Assembly (NCBI GenBank): GCA_905479575.1
Contig: CAJQNB010000006.1
Span: 1-32,230 of the forward strand
DNA from: an uncultured Pseudophaeobacter sp.
GTDB lineage: Bacteria > Pseudomonadota > Alphaproteobacteria > Rhodobacterales > Rhodobacteraceae
Reading direction: 5' to 3'
DNA length: 32,230 nucleotides
A program made the translations under genes and the position numbers. Position 1 is the stretch's first letter, and every line of letters begins with the position of its first letter. The notes under the pieces are model-generated. The model was not told the DNA's origin and did not search any database. It was given only the letters and a program-made list of their open reading frames with translations. Shown here one piece after another: positions 7,314 to 16,620 of this stretch.

Positions 7314-8035
7314 GCACGCTGGAGGGAAAGACCTATTGGGTGATCGGTGCAAGCGAAGGCCTGGGGCGGGAGGTTGCCAAGGGGCTGGTTGATGCGGGGG
7401 CGCATGTGGTTCTGTCCGCCAGATCTGGCAAGCGGTTACAACAGCTTGCTTGGGCTCTTGGATCAGCAACACCGCTGGCGATGGACGTGACCGATGCGAC
7501 CTCGGTGCAGGACGCGGTAAAAAACCTGGGGCCGATTGATGGCGTGGTTTACAACGCGGGCACCTATGCCCCGATGCGCAGCCAGGAATGGGACAGCCAG
7601 ACAGCCCTGGGCATGCTGGAGGTGAATTTTTCCGGCGCTGTGCGGGTGTTGGGCCATATCCTACCTGAATTTGTCGCAAAGGAGAGCGGTGATATCACGT
7701 TGATTGGATCATTGGCGGGGTATCAGGGGTTGCCTGCAGCGGTTGGCTACGGGGCAAGCAAGTCAGCGCTGATCAGCCTGGCAGAAACGATGCGCCACGA
7801 TCTGCGCGGCAGCGGTGTCACCATTCGCATTGTTAATCCCGGCTTTATAAAAACGCGCCTGACTGACATGAACGATTTTTCAATGCCGCAGCTGATGTCC
7901 GCAGAGACAGCAGCGGAGCATGTGCTCTGTGCCATGCAGACGCGGCGGTTTCGCACCGATTTCCCACGACCGTTTTCATGGGCCATCAAGGCGCTTGCCT
8001 TGCTGCCCGACTGGCTGGTCTATCGCGGCAAATAG
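7310..8035 (+). CDS. Short-chain dehydrogenase/reductase (classical SDR)
   Basis: This 241-residue protein has all the usual SDR marks: the cofactor loop GASEGLG (13-19), NAG (82-84), catalytic Ser134, and the YGASK motif with Tyr147 and Lys151. The substrate cannot be read from sequence. The first codon overlaps the DUF1365 stop, so the two are translationally coupled and under the RpoE-type promoter at 6512. An SDR of this kind is part of the RpoE-dependent set in Rhodobacter. It probably reduces or oxidises a lipid or carbonyl product formed during membrane oxidation, which is inference. Confidence 0.85.
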   Translation: MSTLEGKTYWVIGASEGLGREVAKGLVDAGAHVVLSARSGKRLQQLAWALGSATPLAMDVTDATSVQDAVKNLGPIDGVVYNAGTYAPMRSQEWDSQTALGMLEVNFSGAVRVLGHILPEFVAKESGDITLIGSLAGYQGLPAAVGYGASKSALISLAETMRHDLRGSGVTIRIVNPGFIKTRLTDMNDFSMPQLMSAETAAEHVLCAMQTRRFRTDFPRPFSWAIKALALLPDWLVYRGK

Positions 8036-8051
8036 ACGGGTCGCGCCATTT

Positions 8052-8099
8052 CGCCCGGTCCTTGTTTGACCCAGTCCCTAGTTCGCCCAGTCCCTAATG
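8052..8099. repeat. Short tandem repeat, 3 imperfect 16-bp units
   Basis: Units at 8052, 8068 and 8084 share the core cccRgtccYt; units two and three match at 12 of 16 positions. The block begins 16 bp after the SDR stop and lies between convergent genes. Confidence 0.6.
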
Positions 8100-8143
8100 C
8101 GCTCAGTAGATGCAGTGCATCGAGCGCTACCACCTGTCAGGTG
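8099..8143. terminator. Stem-loops between the convergent SDR and chrR genes
   Basis: GCGCTC pairs with GAGCGC and GATGCA with TGCATC (8099-8127, 4-nt bulge on one side). CACCTG and CAGGTG form a second hairpin at 8131-8143. No U-tract follows on either strand, so these may slow polymerase or protect 3' ends rather than terminate by themselves. Confidence 0.4.
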
Positions 8144-8175
8144 CGCAGCTGTGCACAAACGGTTTCCTGGGCAGC

Positions 8176-8811
8176 CTATATTCGGAAAAAGGGTTGCAAC
8201 AAGCGCGGCATGAAGGCGTTGAACCGCAGTGGCGCATCGGTTGCCGCCAAGCAAATACAGGCATCCCCTGCATCGGCTATGGGCGTGTGTTCCAGCTCTT
8301 CATCCGCGATTTCAACATCGCCCACACCAAAGCTCCCGGTTTCATCACTAAAGCTGCCCTGCAGAACCAGGGTCAGTTCCAGGCCATTATGGCTATGGTC
8401 GGGAACAGCTTGCCCAGCCGGAATATACAACAGCCGCACGGATCCTGTATCTGTTGCAGACAGAATGCTTTGTCTGACCCCCATGCCCAGTGTCTTCCAG
8501 CGCGGCGAACGGCCTTTCAGGGCTTCCATGACTGGGCCTGGATAGATGTCGCGGGCGTCATATATTGGTTCAGGTCGCACCGGTTCATCAAGCAGCGCCA
8601 TCACGTTGGACTTTAAGCTGCTAGAGAGCGCAACATTTTCAGTGCGCTGCAGCACCGCGCCCCCCAGCGTCTGGTGTGCGCCATAGTCCGCCCGGCAGTC
8701 CGGGCAGAGCGAAATATGTGTTGCAACAACCATTGCAAACGGGTGAGGCAGCGTGCCAGCGACATAGGCTGCCATCATATCATCTGGAATATGGTGTGTG
8801 ATTGCATGCAT
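8176..8811 (-). CDS. chrR: ChrR-type zinc anti-sigma factor
   Basis: This 211-residue protein has the two domains of ChrR. The N-terminal anti-sigma domain carries the zinc set His6, His32, Cys36, Cys39 (HISLCPDC). The C-terminal cupin has His139, His141, Glu145, His175 and then Cys185/Cys187, matching the metal-binding pattern of Rhodobacter sphaeroides ChrR. The first domain holds RpoE inactive; the cupin is needed for release after singlet oxygen or organic hydroperoxide. Its ATG directly follows the rpoE stop (TAGATG), so the pair is coupled and the ratio of sigma to anti-sigma is set by translation. Confidence 0.93.
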   Translation of the reverse strand: MHAITHHIPDDMMAAYVAGTLPHPFAMVVATHISLCPDCRADYGAHQTLGGAVLQRTENVALSSSLKSNVMALLDEPVRPEPIYDARDIYPGPVMEALKGRSPRWKTLGMGVRQSILSATDTGSVRLLYIPAGQAVPDHSHNGLELTLVLQGSFSDETGSFGVGDVEIADEELEHTPIADAGDACICLAATDAPLRFNAFMPRLLQPFFRI

Positions 8812-9348
8812 CTAGCGCAACCCCTTTAGTTCTTTACGCAAACGGTCAAGGCCAAGGCGAATACGTGATTTCACAGTGCCCAATGGCAGTCCGGTTTGAA
8901 GGCTTATTTCCTGATGCGTGAGATCTCCCATATAGGCTTTCTCGATCATCTCTTTTTGGTCGGGCCGCAGCAGGTCCAAGGCGGTTTTGAGCTGCTCTGC
9001 CTCCTGGTCAAAGGCCAGGATCTGGCTGGCATCCGGTTCCGATCCGGGGTCCTGCGCCAACTCGTCTGGCACTGGCCGGTTTTCCTTACGGATTATATCA
9101 ATCTGACGGTTTCGGGCGATTTGATAAATCCAGGCCGAGGCCTGCGCACGGTGGGGATCGAACATCGCCGCCTTACGCCAGACTGTCAGCATCACATCCT
9201 GAACAATTTCTTCCGCCTGGGCTGCGCTGGTGCCACTGCGCATGATGAACCCCTTGAGCCGAGGCGCAAAATAGTCGAACAGCCCGGAAAACGCGTCTCG
9301 GTCCCGGTGATCCCGCACCGCGATAAGCCAGACCGTCAGTTGAGACAT
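8812..9348 (-). CDS. rpoE: ECF sigma factor RpoE (ChrR-controlled, oxidative-stress type)
   Basis: The 178-residue protein (start at 9348) has region 2 (FSGLFDYFAPRLKGFIM to WIYQIARNRQIDIIRKENR) and region 4 (LLRPDQKEMIEKAYMGDLTH to GTVKSRIRLGLDRLRKEL), as in group IV sigma factors paired with ChrR. It should direct polymerase to TGATCC-N18-TAnnn promoters, three of which lie in this locus, one before rpoE itself. An in-frame ATG at 9441 would add 31 residues (MIELV...) with no sigma-domain similarity; it sits 5 nt after the -10 box and would be leaderless. I prefer 9348 because the conserved region begins there, although its RBS is weak. Confidence 0.9.
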   Translation of the reverse strand: MSQLTVWLIAVRDHRDRDAFSGLFDYFAPRLKGFIMRSGTSAAQAEEIVQDVMLTVWRKAAMFDPHRAQASAWIYQIARNRQIDIIRKENRPVPDELAQDPGSEPDASQILAFDQEAEQLKTALDLLRPDQKEMIEKAYMGDLTHQEISLQTGLPLGTVKSRIRLGLDRLRKELKGLR

Positions 9349-9446
9349 TGGCTGCTCTGGTCGCGGCACGGCTCTTCCTGTTCTGAGACGGCCCGTTTTT
9401 ACAGGGCCAGCAGAGTGATGTTCTAATACGAGCTCGATCATAACAA

Positions 9447-9475
9447 CACTACGGATGGGTGCAAATTTTGGATCA
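9447..9475 (-). promoter_or_regulatory. Autoregulatory RpoE promoter upstream of rpoE-chrR
   Basis: On the minus strand TGATCC (9475-9470) is followed after 18 bp by TAGTG (9451-9447). The geometry is identical to the two promoters at 6455-6540, and it implies positive autoregulation as known in Rhodobacter. The -10 is the weakest of the three. Confidence 0.7.
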
Positions 9476-9600
9476 CCTAAAGAGGAAGAAAATCTGCCGT
9501 GGTGACGTGCTCAGGCCACTGTGATCTCCAAAAGAGACGTCAGAAGCGCTCAACCAGCGGCGCCCAGCGGTATTTGAAAAGATTTTGCGGCCCAATGCTT

Positions 9601-9628
9601 GCTGACCTGTGTTTGCTGGCCTGTGTTT
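9601..9628. repeat. Short tandem repeat, 2 x 14 bp
   Basis: gctgacctgtgttt and gctggcctgtgttt lie directly next to each other with 13 of 14 bases shared, just past the stop of the GNAT gene. Nothing else was recognised in the 9476-9643 gap. Confidence 0.75.
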
Positions 9629-9643
9629 ACTTGCCAGTGGCTG

Positions 9644-10117
9644 TTAGCCTTTGACAGGGAGGGGCAGCCGCATAAAGGCGCTCATCGGGTCTTCGCCGTA
9701 GCCTTCAATCGGTGGGCAATAGGCGTAGCCCAGGCGTTCATATAGGGCTCGGGCTGCGTCATACTCCGGGCACAGCGACGATCCTGTCTCCAGTACCAGC
9801 GCCGAAAAACCTGCCTTTGTGGCTTGGCTTGCCAGATGATCCATCAGCCGTTTCGCCACCCCACGACCCCGTGCGGATTTACAGACAAACACGGATTTCA
9901 CCTCTGCGGTACCATCACGCAGCGCTTTGAAGGCGCCACAGCCCAGGGCTGTTTCTCCCTCAAAGGCTGCAAAGAACCGTACGGCCGGGTGGCTCAGGTC
10001 TTCGACACCAAAGGTATGGTCGCTGTCCGCAGCGGTTGCAGCAGCGCCATGGCTTTGATTGCCCTCAATAAGAGGACGCAGCGCTGGAAGCGTTGGATCT
10101 GAGTTTCGGATTTCCAT
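9644..10117 (-). CDS. GNAT family N-acetyltransferase
   Basis: This 157-residue protein is a single GNAT domain. Motif A is visible as VKSVFVCKSARGRGVAKRLM (about residues 72-91), with the acyl-CoA pyrophosphate loop RGRGVA, and motif B as ALYERLGYAYC. The substrate is unknown. The gene begins 15 bp after the NDUFS4-like gene and is probably co-transcribed with it. No strong RBS is seen before the ATG at 10117. Confidence 0.85.
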   Translation of the reverse strand: MEIRNSDPTLPALRPLIEGNQSHGAAATAADSDHTFGVEDLSHPAVRFFAAFEGETALGCGAFKALRDGTAEVKSVFVCKSARGRGVAKRLMDHLASQATKAGFSALVLETGSSLCPEYDAARALYERLGYAYCPPIEGYGEDPMSAFMRLPLPVKG

Positions 10118-10132
10118 CCGATTGGGGGCCGG

Positions 10133-10444
10133 TCAGTGGGTCCAGGGAACGCGCCGGTCGGTGGCGAAGTTTTCACCATAGCCACCGTCACGGATATTGG
10201 CCTTGCGCGCCTTTGGCTCGATCACTTCGGCATCAATTCCGTGGTCCTGCGCATATTCCAGCGCGGCCTCTTTGCTGTCAAAGCGCAGGCGGACCTGGCT
10301 TTGTGTATCAGAGGAAGAGGTCCAGCCCATCAAAGGATCAACTTCGCGTGCACTTGCCTGGGCGTAGTCCAATACCCATTTGCGGGTCTTGGCCATTCCG
10401 GATGTCATGGCGTTTCGGGCTGGCCGGTAAATCCGCGCTCGCAT
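10133..10444 (-). CDS. ETC complex I NDUFS4-like subunit
   Basis: This 103-residue protein matches the NDUFS4/AQDQ (18-kDa) accessory subunit of NADH:ubiquinone oxidoreductase, which alphaproteobacteria share with mitochondria. Typical elements are [40 protein letters not shown] and [12 protein letters not shown]. In complex I it stabilises the NADH-oxidising arm on the cytoplasmic side. GAGGAGA precedes the ATG at 10444, which supports the start. The gene stands apart from any nuo operon, as is usual. Confidence 0.88.
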   Translation of the reverse strand: MRARIYRPARNAMTSGMAKTRKWVLDYAQASAREVDPLMGWTSSSDTQSQVRLRFDSKEAALEYAQDHGIDAEVIEPKARKANIRDGGYGENFATDRRVPWTH

Positions 10445-10588
10445 ATGGGCTCTCCTCGTGACTCGTCTTGGCGCATTTATGCGCCCAATCGGCCTTTGCT
10501 ACAAGGTGACAAATCCGGCGTATTCAACAGGTTTTGCACTGCGGCAACAGGGCTGCGCCCGAAATTACAACAAATGCCCCTTGAACAA

Positions 10589-10603
10589 GAACAAAAACAG
10601 ACC
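10589..10603. promoter_or_regulatory. Possible LexA (SOS) box upstream of uvrB
   Basis: GAAC-N7-GACC lies 30 bp before the uvrB ATG. The alphaproteobacterial LexA box is GAAC-N7-GAAC (GTTC-N7-GTTC on the other strand), so one position is off. uvrB is a known LexA target in this class, which raises the odds, but the match is weak. Confidence 0.3.
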
Positions 10604-10632
10604 AAAATCAGCGCGACTCACAGGAGAGCCGG

Positions 10633-12854
<2,222 letters not shown>

Positions 12855-12858
<4 letters not shown>

Positions 12859-13394
12859 GCGTTGCGGTTGTTCTGGGCGCAGCTGTTCAAAGCGACGGTC
12901 AGCCCTCGCCAACACTGCGGCGCCGCAGCCTGCATGCAGTGCAGCTGTTTCTCCAGGGCAGGGTCACCCATGTGATCTGCTGTGGCGGGTTGGGGCGGTT
13001 CCCGCCGCGCGAGGCAGAAGTCATACGGCAGATTTGTCGCGACGAAGGCCTGCCTGAGGCTGCCATTCTGCGGGAAGATCAGTCTCATTCCACCTTGGAA
13101 AACCTGCGCAATATCCGCCCCATACTGGCTGATTTGGGCTGGCCGGAGATCGTGATTGTGACCGATCGCTATCACAAATGGCGGGCGCTGCTGACGGCGC
13201 GCCATTTTGGCTATGCGGCGCAGGCTGATTGCCCTGCAATGACCGGCACTGCAGGGCGCAGAGTGGTGAAGTTCTGGCTGCGCGAAATTCCGGCGCTGAT
13301 TTACTATCTGTGGAGCCTGCGCGGTTCAGACGGGGGGCAGCTTTCAGACAGGGGTCAACCTTCAGAAAGAGGCCAGTCTAGCGGGTCACCGTGA
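12855..13394 (+). CDS. YdcF/DUF218 family protein
   Basis: This 179-residue protein is a DUF218 (YdcF/SanA-like) domain: [47 protein letters not shown] and [18 protein letters not shown]. The family binds a nucleotide-like cofactor and is linked to envelope processes, but the reaction is unknown. There is no signal peptide. It uses GTG at 12855, overlapping the uvrB stop (GTGA). The C-terminus ends in three hexapeptides of the form S-D/E-x-G-Q-x, encoded by an 18-bp tandem repeat, and the 3' end overlaps the convergent gene by 17 bp. Confidence 0.82.
13325..13378. repeat. Tandem repeat, 3 x 18 bp at the 3' end of the YdcF-like gene
   Basis: Each unit begins ttcaga (13325, 13343, 13361), exactly 18 bp apart. 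It adds three hexapeptides ([18 protein letters not shown]) to the end of the YdcF-like protein and runs into the stop of the opposite gene. Confidence 0.8.
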
Positions 13395-13767
13395 CGCGCA
13401 CGTAGTCGCGCTTGCCGCCGTCATAGACCTTGACCCGCACCATGACACCGCCCCGGACGATGTCCCGCCCGGCCGAAGCAGAGATGGACCCGTGCTGGAT
13501 CATGCGTTCCATCACCGCGCGATTGGTCTTGTTCTCAAAAACCGGATCCCATTCATCGCCAGGCTGCGAAATGCCAAAGCGGTGATAATTGGCCCGGTCC
13601 TGCCGCAGGATCTGCCAGGGTTCGCTGAGCCGTGCACCTTTGGAGTTGTGCAGATCATCGCGTCCGATAAAGGCGACATAGTCGGCCAGTAGCTCATCGG
13701 CCAGTGCTAACGGGGCAGACAGGGCCAGTACCGCAACGGCGCCAAGTAGCGTTTTTGCAAAGGTCAT
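13378..13767 (-). CDS. Small exported protein of unknown function
   Basis: This 129-residue protein has a clear signal peptide, MTFAKTLLGAVAVLALSAPL, with cleavage after ALA at residue 23. The mature domain is about 106 residues, mixed charge, with no cysteines; it contains DYVAFIGRDDLHNSKG, WQILRQDRANYHRFG and ends in beta-strand-like VMVRVKVYDG and YVRVTVTR. I do not recognise a named family; the look is of a conserved Rhodobacteraceae periplasmic protein. The start is at 13767 because GGAGG lies 8 nt upstream and the signal peptide begins there; an in-frame Met at 13911 is upstream of this RBS. Confidence 0.75.
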   Translation of the reverse strand: MTFAKTLLGAVAVLALSAPLALADELLADYVAFIGRDDLHNSKGARLSEPWQILRQDRANYHRFGISQPGDEWDPVFENKTNRAVMERMIQHGSISASAGRDIVRGGVMVRVKVYDGGKRDYVRVTVTR

Positions 13768-13947
13768 TCCACAATCCTCCAGTAAAATATAGCGCTTATG
13801 TTTGAGCAAACCGCAGCTGAGAACAAGTGCAACTTGCCCAGCAAGGGTGCGACACGCTGGCTTTTTGGCGCAGGAGGCCGGGCTGGCAGTCAGGGAGGGG
13901 AGTTGGCGCATGCAGCCAGTTTTGTCGGGGCATGCGCCTCATCCTGA

Positions 13948-14652
13948 TCAGACCGAGCGCGTCAATCCTCCGTCCACGCGCAGGTTCTGGGCGGTCATAT
14001 AGCCGGCCTGATCCGAGGCCAGCCAGGAAATCAACGACGAGACTTCCTCTGTGCGACCGTAACGCCCCAGCGGAATGCGGGCTCTGCGCTCTTCGGTCTC
14101 GGGCAGGCTGTCGATAAAGCCTGGCAGGATATTGTTCATACGCAGGTTTTCGGGGCCGTATTTATCGGCAAACAGCTTGGTAAAGCCCGCCAGACCAGCG
14201 CGGAAGATTGCCGAAGTCGGGAACAGCGGATCGGGTTCAAAGGCGGCAAAGGTCGAGATGTTGAGGATGGTGCCACCCCCTTGGGCCTGCATGATTGGGG
14301 TGACCAGCCGGGTTGGGCGGATCACATTCATCAGATAGACCTCCATGCCCATGTGCCAGTCTTCATCCGAAATTTCCAGCACAGGCCCCTTGGGACCGTG
14401 CCCGGCAGAGTTTACCAAAACATCGACGCGGCCCCAGCGCTGCATAGCGCCCTCAACCAGGTTTTGCAGGGCCTGCGGGTCGCGGTTGGATCCGGTAACC
14501 CCAAAGCCATCCAGCTCCGCGCCCAGGGCCTGGCCTTTGCCCGAAGAGGACAGAATGGCCACCTTGAAGCCATCCGCCGCAAGCCGACGGGCCGCATCCG
14601 CGCCCATGCCGCTGCCACCAGCGGTAATCAGTGCTACTTTTTCTACAGACAT
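13948..14652 (-). CDS. SDR family protein lacking the YxxxK catalytic pair
   Basis: This 234-residue protein keeps the SDR fold: GGSGMG cofactor loop (12-17), NSAG (81-84), Ser133 and the C-terminal GGLTRSV end common in FabG-like SDRs. At the active site, however, the stretch is SAIFR (147-151), so Tyr is Ser and Lys is Arg. Such a protein may not be a standard dehydrogenase. The start at 14652 has GGAG 8 nt upstream; two earlier in-frame codons are less likely. It diverges from a LysR gene 97 bp away, which probably controls it. Confidence 0.8.
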   Translation of the reverse strand: MSVEKVALITAGGSGMGADAARRLAADGFKVAILSSSGKGQALGAELDGFGVTGSNRDPQALQNLVEGAMQRWGRVDVLVNSAGHGPKGPVLEISDEDWHMGMEVYLMNVIRPTRLVTPIMQAQGGGTILNISTFAAFEPDPLFPTSAIFRAGLAGFTKLFADKYGPENLRMNNILPGFIDSLPETEERRARIPLGRYGRTEEVSSLISWLASDQAGYMTAQNLRVDGGLTRSV

Positions 14653-14749
14653 TGTGATCTCCATCTTCATCTGGTCACAACATAGGTGTGAGGCACCAAG
14701 GCCACGATTCAGAATTGATCTCTTCTGCCAGTAGAAATACTATTGGCAT

Positions 14750-15694
14750 ATGGATGTACTTCCCCCTTTGAACGCGCTGCGGGCCTTTGAGGTTGCGGGG
14801 CGCTATCTGAACTTTCGTCTCGCGGCCCAGGAGATGGGGCTGACACAGGGCGCCGTGGCGCAACAGGTGCGTCTGTTGGAGGCCCATCTCGGCATGGCGC
14901 TGTTTGAGCGCCACGCCAAGGGGCTTGCCTTTTCTACGGCGGGGCGTGGCTACCACGCGGCGGTGGCCGCCAGTTTCGACGGGCTGCGGGCGGCAACGCA
15001 GGTGTTGCGGCCAGAGCCGGGAAAAGTACTGATCAGCGTTACGCCGGCCTTTGCTGCAAAATGGTTGATCCCCAACTTGCCCGCGTTTTCCGAGGTCTGC
15101 CCGGAGATCGATCTGCGGATCATGGCCACGGAAAAACTGTCCAGTTTTCATAGCGAGGGGATCAATCTGGCGATCCGACAGGGGGCGCCGCCCTTTGGGG
15201 CCGCGCTGGAGGCCATCTGTCTGTTCCGTCAGGATGTGATCGCTGTTGTCTCGCCGCATCTGGCCGGAGCGCAGGCAGCACAGCTCGCGCTGTCTGCGCT
15301 GGCGGAGCTGCCAAAACTGCATGATGGCCACGATCTTTGGCCGCAGTTTTTGGCCCAGCTGGGGGTCGAAGATCAGGCAGGGCGTGGGCTGCGGCTAAAT
15401 CAGGTGGCGCTGGCCATTGACGCGGCCATTTCCGGCCAGGGCCTTGCCTTGGTGCCCCGGTTCCTGGTGGCCCGCGATCTGGCAGCAGGCACATTGGTTC
15501 AGGTCACCCCCGAAGTGCTGCAGGGTGACAAGGCGTTTTATCTGCTGGCGGAGCCGCGCAAAAAGCGCAGCAAGGCGGTGGAGCAGGTCCGGCGCTGGCT
15601 GGTCGAAATGTCCGACCAGCCTGATGAGCGCTGCGGCCCGCGATCTTGCCGGGAGACGCCGCTCGGAGCTGATACGGCGGAGCCTCAGCTCTGA
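14750..15694 (+). CDS. LysR-family regulator, GcvA-like
   Basis: This 314-residue protein has the N-terminal winged HTH of LysR regulators, LNALRAFEVAGRYLNFRLAA followed by EMGLTQGAVAQQVRLLEAHL, with the effector domain from about residue 90. The PPLNALRAFEVAGR start is typical of the GcvA-like branch. The effector is unknown. The gene diverges from the atypical SDR gene, its likely target; an AGTA-N4-TACT dyad sits just before the ATG. The last ~30 residues are not similar to the domain, and the 3' end overlaps the convergent FrnE-like gene by 10 bp. Confidence 0.88.
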   Translation: MDVLPPLNALRAFEVAGRYLNFRLAAQEMGLTQGAVAQQVRLLEAHLGMALFERHAKGLAFSTAGRGYHAAVAASFDGLRAATQVLRPEPGKVLISVTPAFAAKWLIPNLPAFSEVCPEIDLRIMATEKLSSFHSEGINLAIRQGAPPFGAALEAICLFRQDVIAVVSPHLAGAQAAQLALSALAELPKLHDGHDLWPQFLAQLGVEDQAGRGLRLNQVALAIDAAISGQGLALVPRFLVARDLAAGTLVQVTPEVLQGDKAFYLLAEPRKKRSKAVEQVRRWLVEMSDQPDERCGPRSCRETPLGADTAEPQL

Positions 15695-16374
15695 CGGATT
15701 TCTGCCAGTTGTCCCAGGATATTGGTAAAGTTCTCAACCCCTTGAGCGCCGCTGACCAGGTGTTTTTGATCAAAGATAACTGCGGGCACGCCTTGGATAC
15801 CCTGGCTGCGCCAGAAATTCTGCACCTCCCGCACGGCGCCTGCAAAACGCTGATCCTGCAGCACCTCCAGGGCCGTGTCCCGGTCCAGCCCGATCTCTGT
15901 CGCGATATCAGCAAGAACAGAGGTATCCGACAGATCCCGGTGATGGGTGAAATGGGCCGAGAACAGCGCCTGTTTCAACGCGTGTTTGCGGTTTTGCGTT
16001 TCTGCCCAGTGCAGCAACTGATGGGCGTCAAAGGTGTTGTGCATCCGCATCTCGGGCTCGAACTGAAAGTCAAAGCCCAGATCTTCGCCCAGTTTGGTCA
16101 TCTGGGCGCGGTTCTTCTCGGATTGCTCGGGGGTGGCGCCATATTTTTCGACGATATGCTCCCGTAGGTTCTGACCTTCGGCGGGCATCTCCGGGTTCAG
16201 CTCAAAGGGATGCCAGTGCAGCTCGTAGTCTGTGTCGGTGGCCTCTAGTGCCGTGGCAAGCTGGCGGTAGCCAATGATGCACCAGGGGCACATCACGTCT
16301 GACACCACGTCGATACGCAACGGGGCGGGGCTTTGGGCTGTTGAAGGTGCCGATGGCCGGTCTTGCGTGTTCAT
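15685..16374 (-). CDS. DsbA family oxidoreductase, FrnE-like
   Basis: This 229-residue protein has a thioredoxin fold with active-site CPWC (Cys29-Cys32, in DVVSDVMCPWCIIGYRQL), the cis-Pro loop GIQGVPAVIF, and the helical insert typical of FrnE/HCCA-isomerase-like proteins. These are cytoplasmic disulfide oxidoreductases, some linked to oxidative stress tolerance. No signal peptide is present. I start at 16374 because AAAGGA lies 9 nt upstream; the frame extends 36 residues further but without similarity. Confidence 0.87.
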   Translation of the reverse strand: MNTQDRPSAPSTAQSPAPLRIDVVSDVMCPWCIIGYRQLATALEATDTDYELHWHPFELNPEMPAEGQNLREHIVEKYGATPEQSEKNRAQMTKLGEDLGFDFQFEPEMRMHNTFDAHQLLHWAETQNRKHALKQALFSAHFTHHRDLSDTSVLADIATEIGLDRDTALEVLQDQRFAGAVREVQNFWRSQGIQGVPAVIFDQKHLVSGAQGVENFTNILGQLAEIRQS

Positions 16375-16562
16375 GTGGGGATCCTTTTGTGCGGCTGCCG
16401 AAGGCTCGGCTTTTGGCGCCAGTGGAGTGAGACAATACCCATGGCGGTGCGGTGGCGCGCGGGCATTGTTTGGTGCGGCCAAGATAGGTCGCGGGGGCGC
16501 GAAGTTCCATAGGAGGCGCGCGAAATCACTGGAAGTTGAAAATGGCTGCCGAGATCGTTCAA

Positions 16563-16594
16563 TAAAAAACCGCGCGGGCCGAGGCCTGCGCGGT
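16563..16594 (-). terminator. Rho-independent terminator of the chemoreceptor operon
   Basis: On the minus strand ACCGCGC-A-GGCC and GGCC-C-GCGCGGT form a strong stem of 11 pairs with one internal mismatch and a 2-nt loop, followed by TTTTTTA. It ends the Cache-MCP unit, 27 bp past the MCP stop. Confidence 0.9.
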
Positions 16595-16620
16595 CTTGTA
16601 GATTTGCACTTTGGCCTGGG

